Positions 61,338-64,000 of a stretch of 64,000 bases of DNA are shown one piece after another. This DNA comes from Streptomyces sp. NRRL WC-3605 (GTDB lineage Bacteria > Actinomycetota > Actinomycetes > Streptomycetales > Streptomycetaceae), in the NCBI RefSeq assembly GCF_001509795.1, contig NZ_LLZN01000078.1, positions 1 to 64,000 on the forward strand, read 5' to 3'. How positions within the stretch are numbered: the first letter of the stretch is position 1; each line of letters opens with the position of its first letter. The notes below the pieces were generated by a model. The model ran no database searches. It saw only the letters and a program-made list of their open reading frames with translations, and was not told the DNA's origin. Both the position numbers and the translations under genes were made by a program.

Positions 61338-62594
61338 TCAGGCCGCGCTGGTCTCCGGCTTGGACACGGTCACGGGGACGGTGGCGCCGGGCGCGTCGGC
61401 GGGCAGCCGGCGCGTCAGCACGCCGTACCCGGCCGCCGCGACCGTGCCGACGGCCGCGCACAGCGCCCACAGCCAGGCGGCGCCGAGGTGGTCGATGACG
61501 AGGCCCGACATCAGCGGGGCGACCAGGGCCGCCACCGACCAGGACAGCGTGTACACGCCCTGGTAGCGGCCGCGTCCGTGGGCCGGGGACAGGCGGACGA
61601 CCAGGCCCGTCTGGGTGGGCGCGTTGAGCATCTCGCCGATCGTCCACACGCACACGGTCAGCGCGAAGACGCCGACCGACCCGGCGAACGCGGTGAGCCC
61701 GAAGCCGTAGCCCGCGATCAGGGACGACACGACGAGGATGCGGCCGGCGTCCCGGCGTTCGATGAACCGGGTGACCGGGATCTGGAGCGCGACGATCAGG
61801 ACGCCGTTCACGGCGATCGCGAGGCCGTAGTCGGCGGGGGAGAACCCGGCCGCGCCCATGGCGACCGGCAGCCCGACCGCGCCCTGCTGGAAGACGAGGG
61901 CGACCAGGAAGCACAGCCCGACGACCGCCATGAAGCGCCGGTCGCGCAGCACCGTCCCGAGCCCGATCTCCTCGCCGTGCTTCCCCGTGTCCGCCTTCAC
62001 GGGCCGCGACTCCGGGAGCTTCAGGAAGACGACCACGGCGCACACGGCCGTCATTCCGGCCTCCAGCAGGAAGCCGGCGCGGTAGCTGACCTCGGCGATG
62101 AACCCGGCGGCCATGGAGGAGACGGCGAAGCCCAGGTTGATGGCCCAGTAGTTGAGCGAGAAGGCCCTGACCCGGTCCTCGGGCCGCACGATGTCCGCCA
62201 TCATCGCCTGCACGGCCGGCCGGGAGGCGTTCGAGGCGGCGCCCACCGCGAAGGCGACGGCGGCGATGGCCGCGGGGTGCTGCACGAAGCCGAGCACCGC
62301 GACCGACACGGCGGTCGCCGACTGCGCGATCAGCAGCGTCGGCCGGCGGCCGAGCCGGTCGGCCATCACGCCGCCGCCGAGGGAGGAGACGACCCCGCCG
62401 AGGCCGTGGAGCGAGGCGACCAGACCGGCGTACGAGGCGGACTGGCCGCGCTCCAGGGTCAGGTACAGGGCCATGAAGGTGGCGACGAAGGCGCCGAGCC
62501 GGTTCACCAGCGTGCTCGTCCACAGCCACCAGAACTCACGGGGGAGCCCGGAGACGGTCTCCCTGGCGGCGCGTCTGACGGCGGCGAGTGACAT
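61338..62594 (-). CDS. MFS transporter
   Basis: A 418-residue MFS exporter-like protein with 12 predicted transmembrane helices. Motif A (loop 2-3) is GGGVMADRLGRRPTLL; the second half has RFIERRDAGRILVVSS. The family resembles drug:proton antiporters. GGGGGGA precedes the ATG at 62594. It is transcribed towards DUF2000 and divergent from gpmA. Substrate unknown. Confidence 0.9.
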   Translation of the reverse strand: MSLAAVRRAARETVSGLPREFWWLWTSTLVNRLGAFVATFMALYLTLERGQSASYAGLVASLHGLGGVVSSLGGGVMADRLGRRPTLLIAQSATAVSVAVLGFVQHPAAIAAVAFAVGAASNASRPAVQAMMADIVRPEDRVRAFSLNYWAINLGFAVSSMAAGFIAEVSYRAGFLLEAGMTAVCAVVVFLKLPESRPVKADTGKHGEEIGLGTVLRDRRFMAVVGLCFLVALVFQQGAVGLPVAMGAAGFSPADYGLAIAVNGVLIVALQIPVTRFIERRDAGRILVVSSLIAGYGFGLTAFAGSVGVFALTVCVWTIGEMLNAPTQTGLVVRLSPAHGRGRYQGVYTLSWSVAALVAPLMSGLVIDHLGAAWLWALCAAVGTVAAAGYGVLTRRLPADAPGATVPVTVSKPETSAA

Positions 62595-62770
62595 CAGGGA
62601 TCCCCCCACGGACGAGCCGGACACCGGCAGCGGATGTAAGTAGCCAGAACGGCATCCGCAACTTACAAAGCCGGGGCGGGGGCGAGCCACTCGATTAACA
62701 GATCCCGTCAACCGTCCGCCTGCTGGGCGGGGCCGCCGGGGGCGCGAACCCGTGGATTACGCTCTGAGGC

Positions 62771-63532
62771 ATGGCCGACGCACCGTACAAGCTGATCCTC
62801 CTCCGCCACGGCGAGAGCGAGTGGAACGCGAAGAACCTGTTCACCGGCTGGGTGGACGTCAACCTCAACGAGAAGGGCGAGAAGGAGGCGGTCCGCGGTG
62901 GCGAGCTCCTGAAGGACGCCGGACTCCTGCCCGACGTGGTCCACACGTCGCTCCAGAAGCGCGCGATCCGCACGGCCCAGCTGGCGCTGGAGGCGGCCGA
63001 CCGCCACTGGATCCCGGTCCACCGCTCGTGGCGCCTGAACGAGCGCCACTACGGCGCCCTGCAGGGCAAGGACAAGGCCCAGACCCTCGCCGAGTTCGGC
63101 GAGGAGCAGTTCATGCTGTGGCGTCGCTCCTACGACACCCCGCCGCCCCCGCTCGCCGACGACGCCGAGTTCTCCCAGTTCTCCGACGCTCGCTACGCGA
63201 CCCTCCCGCCGGAGCTGCGCCCGCGCACGGAGTGCCTCAAGGACGTCGTCGTCCGCATGCTGCCGTACTGGTTCGACGCGATCGTCCCCGACCTGCTGAC
63301 CGGCCGCACGGTCCTGGTGGCTGCCCACGGCAACTCGCTGCGCGCCCTGGTCAAGCACCTGGACGGCATCTCGGACGCCGACATCGCGGGCCTCAACATC
63401 CCGACGGGCATCCCGCTCGCCTACGACCTGGACGCCGACTTCAAGCCCCTCACCCCGGGCGGCCGCTACCTCGACCCGGAGGCTGCGGCGGCGGCGATCG
63501 AGGCGGTCAAGAACCAGGGCAAGAAGAAGTAG
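62771..63532 (+). CDS. gpmA: 2,3-bisphosphoglycerate-dependent phosphoglycerate mutase
   Basis: A 253-residue dPGM, interconverting 3- and 2-phosphoglycerate in glycolysis. The phosphohistidine is His13 in LRHGESEWN, with catalytic His186 (AAHGNS) and Glu91 (NERHYG). The sequence is standard through [18 protein letters not shown] precedes the ATG. A rho-independent-type terminator follows at 63544. Confidence 0.96.
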   Translation: MADAPYKLILLRHGESEWNAKNLFTGWVDVNLNEKGEKEAVRGGELLKDAGLLPDVVHTSLQKRAIRTAQLALEAADRHWIPVHRSWRLNERHYGALQGKDKAQTLAEFGEEQFMLWRRSYDTPPPPLADDAEFSQFSDARYATLPPELRPRTECLKDVVVRMLPYWFDAIVPDLLTGRTVLVAAHGNSLRALVKHLDGISDADIAGLNIPTGIPLAYDLDADFKPLTPGGRYLDPEAAAAAIEAVKNQGKKK

Positions 63533-63543
63533 CCCCAATGATC

Positions 63544-63585
63544 ATGCCTCCCACCTGCGCATACGGCGCGGGTGGGAGGCATTTT
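63544..63585 (+). terminator. Terminator of gpmA
   Basis: A 12-bp stem (ATGCCTCCCACC with GGTGGGAGGCAT; arms 63544-63555 and 63571-63582) followed by TTTT, starting 12 bp after the stop. Confidence 0.88.
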
Positions 63586-63610
63586 CACGGCCTGGGACCA
63601 CTCTGGGCCC

Positions 63611-63814
63611 TCAGTCCTCCGGGCCCTGCGGTCGGAGTGCCTGGCCGAGGGCCCTCCGAGCACGCTTCCGACTGCTGGGCATGAGGTGCGCGTACACCTT
63701 CAAGGTCAGACCCGGATCGGAGTGACCGAGGTACTCGGCAAGGGCCTTGATGCTCTCCCCTGCGTCCAGCAGAACGGACGCGTAGAAGTGCCGCGGGGCG
63801 TGCATGTCGTGCCT
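63611..63814 (-). pseudogene. Remnant of a phage/ICE tyrosine recombinase (C-terminal end)
   Basis: The last 68 codons of a tyrosine integrase remain: HDMHAPRHFYASVLLDAGES, then YLGHSDPGLTLKVYAHLM. Box II HxxRH (with Pro replacing the usual Leu), the later His (GH) and the catalytic Tyr (VYAH) are visible, but the box I Arg and the N-terminal DNA-binding domains are not found upstream to 64000 in any frame. The remnant points towards gpmA and probably marks the edge of a degraded integrated element. The rest of 63815-64000 shows nothing I can support. Confidence 0.75.
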
Positions 63815-64000
63815 CGCGAGCGGCTGCGTACTCGCGGCTCTTGGCGGCCCGCCGAAACCCGGCGGCTCTTCCGCCGCCGACAACACCAACCTCGCATCGT
63901 GCGTGGGTAGGCGGCCGGCACGTCCGCCATGTCATCGACGCGTGACCCCATGAGTTCTGATCAATAGGTTCTGCCTTCTTGGTCACACGGGCCCGTCATC

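Noticed and set aside
57955..62529. A 1524-codon open frame on the minus strand
   Set aside because: It runs antisense through several genes with clear families (beta-helix protein, DUF2000) and reads as Arg/Gly/Asp/His-rich nonsense; long antisense frames are an effect of high GC.
1..64000. tRNA or rRNA genes
   Set aside because: No cloverleaf or rRNA-like sequence was recognised on either strand, including beside the recombinase remnant.

Overview
The window is high-GC actinobacterial chromosome, almost certainly from Streptomyces. Gene content and order are those of a Streptomyces core region: pit and pstSCAB, ppk with a CHAD partner, mshD and mshA (mycothiol), glnR, the nickel regulator nur, the c-di-GMP-responsive anti-sigma factor rsiG (formerly amfC), and gpmA. 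GTG starts and ATGA/GTGA stop-start overlaps are frequent. Functional names come from motifs and remembered families; no database search was possible.

Layout. (1) 0-16 kb: a lipoprotein, CsoR with its operator, a phosphate block (DUF47-pit on +, pstSCAB on - behind four PHO-box units), a Nudix hydrolase, CHAD and polyphosphate kinase, a YtrA-type GntR/ABC operon behind a perfect palindrome, and mshD. (2) 16-30 kb: a secreted 5'-nucleotidase, a DUF2993 protein, an orphan EccD-like membrane protein with a MinD-like ATPase, a CssRS/MprAB-type two-component system with an HtrA-like protease lacking a PDZ domain, a LacI regulator, glnR, a hydrolase, a MoaD-like protein and a second DUF2993 protein. 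(3) 30-40 kb: a cysteine-containing leader peptide before cysA-sseC, small conserved genes, a coupled operon of three paralogous membrane-anchored proteins of unknown function, a nitrobindin-like protein, nur, ygfZ, dtd, rsiG and an Eis-like acetyltransferase. (4) 41-46 kb: two paralogous GntR regulators, the first broken by an 8-bp tandem duplication, then HAD, APH and TetR genes. (5) 46-58 kb: a HelD-like helicase whose 3' end is duplicated, a nitroreductase-hemerythrin fusion, an HTH/HbhA-like/DUF2516 block arranged as around mycobacterial hbhA, a receiver-SpoIIE phosphatase, an NlpC/P60 hydrolase, a methyltransferase, a 17-bp tandem-repeat array, mshA and a YbjN-like gene. (6) 58-64 kb: a probably accessory group (Tat-secreted beta-helix protein, AraC, DUF2000, MFS), gpmA, and a tyrosine-recombinase remnant.

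How the genes fit together. Phosphate supply (pst, pit), polyphosphate (ppk, CHAD) and phosphate scavenging (5'-nucleotidase) form one theme, with PhoP control visible upstream of pstS. Sulfur and thiol metabolism (leader peptide-cysA-sseC, mshA, mshD), nitrogen (GlnR), metals (CsoR, Nur), secretion stress (CssRS-HtrA) and development (RsiG) are the others. The least explained items are the three-paralog operon at 33.3-35.9 kb, the EccD/MinD-like pair at 19.5-21.6 kb, the twin GntR locus with its half-site clusters, and the 17-bp array before mshA.
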